Shown: one piece after another, positions 6,540 to 7,367 of the stretch | Numbering within the stretch: position 1 is the first letter of the stretch | How the letters are laid out: each line of letters begins with the position of its first letter | Source: an uncultured Mycoplasma sp. | GTDB taxonomy: Bacteria; Bacillota_I; Bacilli_A; Mycoplasmatales; Mycoplasmoidaceae | Direction of reading: 5' to 3' | DNA: 7,367 nt | NCBI GenBank assembly: GCA_947174035.1 | Contig: CAMWHH010000030.1 | Span: 1-7,367 of the forward strand | Translations under genes and position numbers: made by a program | The notes under the pieces: model-generated | What the model was told of the DNA's origin: nothing | What the model saw: the letters and a program-made list of their open reading frames with translations, nothing else | Database searches by the model: none

Positions 6540-7367
6540 ATGAACAAAGAAATTTATTTATGTTTTGATATTGGTGCAACAACTACTAAAGTTGTTTTAA
6601 TGGAAAAAGAAACTCTACAAATTTTGGAAAGAGATTCTTTTTTAACAAAATTGAATAACAAATTTAATTTTGAAAATTTGAAAGATCTTATTTATAAAAA
6701 AATAAATAATGTTTTAAAAAATTACCAAATTTTAGGAATTGGTATTGCATCAACTGGTAGTGTCAATATGGATACTGGAGAAATTATTTATACTAATGAT
6801 CAAATGAAAGGATATGCTGGAACTAATTGAAAAAAATTAATTTCCAAAGATTTTAACATTGAAACAATAGTTTTAAATGATGTAAAAGCAGCAGGAATTG
6901 CTGAGTTCAGTGTTAGAAAAGTTACTTCAGGAGTTTTGGTTACACTAGGTTCTGGATTTGCTGCAACTATTTTTATTAATAATACTTTATACAAAGGAAT
7001 TAATTTTTCAGCTGGGGAAATTGGTCAAATGGTTTGACCATATGATAATAAAGAAACAGTAGATTCAGCATGTTCTGTTGTGATTGCCACAAATAAAATT
7101 AAAAAATTAATTAATGACAACAGTTTTAGATTATCTGAAGATGAAAAAATTTCAAAAAATGAAGAAGCAAAAAAAATAAAATCACAACTTATGTTTAATA
7201 TTGCTGAAATTTTTAAAATTATTAATTATTTTTATGATCCAGAAATATTTATTGTAGGTGGTGGTATTTCAAAATATCCGCAAACATTAAGTGAAATTGT
7301 AAAAAACCTTCCTAGTAATTTTAAAAAAATAGAACTAGCTAAATATTTTAATGATGCTGCTTTTTAT
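6540..7367 (+). CDS. ROK-family sugar kinase, probable N-acetylmannosamine kinase (NanK-like), 3' end missing
   Basis: The first 276 residues are in the window and the frame stays open to its end; ROK kinases are usually about 290-320 residues, so little is missing. Visible motifs are the phosphate loop FDIGATTTK (9-17), IASTGSVNMDTGEI (69-82), LNDVKAAGIAE (112-122) with the probable catalytic Asp114, the ATP-binding LVTLGSGFAATIF (133-145), SAGEIGQM (157-164), and IVGGGIS (238-244). The LND form of the catalytic motif resembles NanK rather than glucokinases, which have END. The usual zinc site is gone: GxxGH has Gln163 in place of His, and the CxCGxxGC cysteine cluster is replaced by a stretch with only Cys178. 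W97 and W166 are TGA-coded. The likely reaction is ATP-dependent phosphorylation of ManNAc to the substrate of NanE. With no HTH domain at the N-terminus it is a kinase, not a NagC-type repressor. The substrate is inferred from nanE and the kelch gene; another N-acetyl hexosamine is possible. Confidence 0.88.

Noticed and set aside
6540..6600. ROK protein as a NagC/XylR-type repressor
   Set aside because: The phosphate loop begins at residue 9, leaving no room for an N-terminal DNA-binding domain; a catalytic Asp is present, which fits a kinase.
6800..6994. Minus-strand open frame of 64 codons
   Set aside because: It is antisense to the conserved catalytic and ATP-binding motifs of the ROK kinase and has no independent support.

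Overview
The window comes from a very AT-rich bacterial genome in which TGA is read as tryptophan. In the reading frames assigned here, in-frame TGA occurs 24 times (15 of them in the first gene) and TGG only twice. Each TGA falls where the conserved protein continues on its far side. That is genetic code 4, so the organism is a mollicute (Mycoplasma, Mesoplasma, Entomoplasma or Spiroplasma type). The species cannot be named from the sequence. Under the standard code several of these genes would look broken; under code 4 all are intact, except the last, which runs off the window.

Layout, all on the + strand. Unit 1: a short leader with an inverted repeat and a strong Shine-Dalgarno (1-93), then a sodium:solute symporter (SSS) family transporter (94-2307). 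One base later comes a small three-helix membrane protein of unknown role (2309-2809), followed by an intrinsic terminator (2851-2887). Unit 2: an RpiR-family regulator with HTH and SIS domains (2997-3836) and its own strong terminator (3845-3886). Unit 3: nanE (3932-4633), a kelch protein of the cyclically permuted mutarotase / NanM type (4703-5758), an alpha/beta hydrolase (5762-6532) and a ROK-family sugar kinase (6540 to the window end, 3' end missing). The last three genes are separated by only 3 and 7 bases.

Read together, this is most of a sialic acid (N-acetylneuraminate) uptake and catabolism locus. The SSS transporter would import the sugar. The kelch protein would equilibrate its anomers. 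A lyase (NanA, not in this window) would cleave it to ManNAc and pyruvate. The ROK kinase would make ManNAc-6-P, NanE would convert that to GlcNAc-6-P, and the RpiR protein would sense a phosphosugar and control the genes. NanE is recognised with high confidence from its own sequence. The sialic acid assignment of the transporter, kelch protein, kinase and regulator rests on family plus neighbourhood. The hydrolase and the small membrane protein are the unexplained members and the best candidates for something new.

No tRNA, rRNA, insertion sequence, CRISPR array or convincing minus-strand gene was seen. There is no gene-free stretch above 300 bases; the longest gap is 187 bases (2810-2996).
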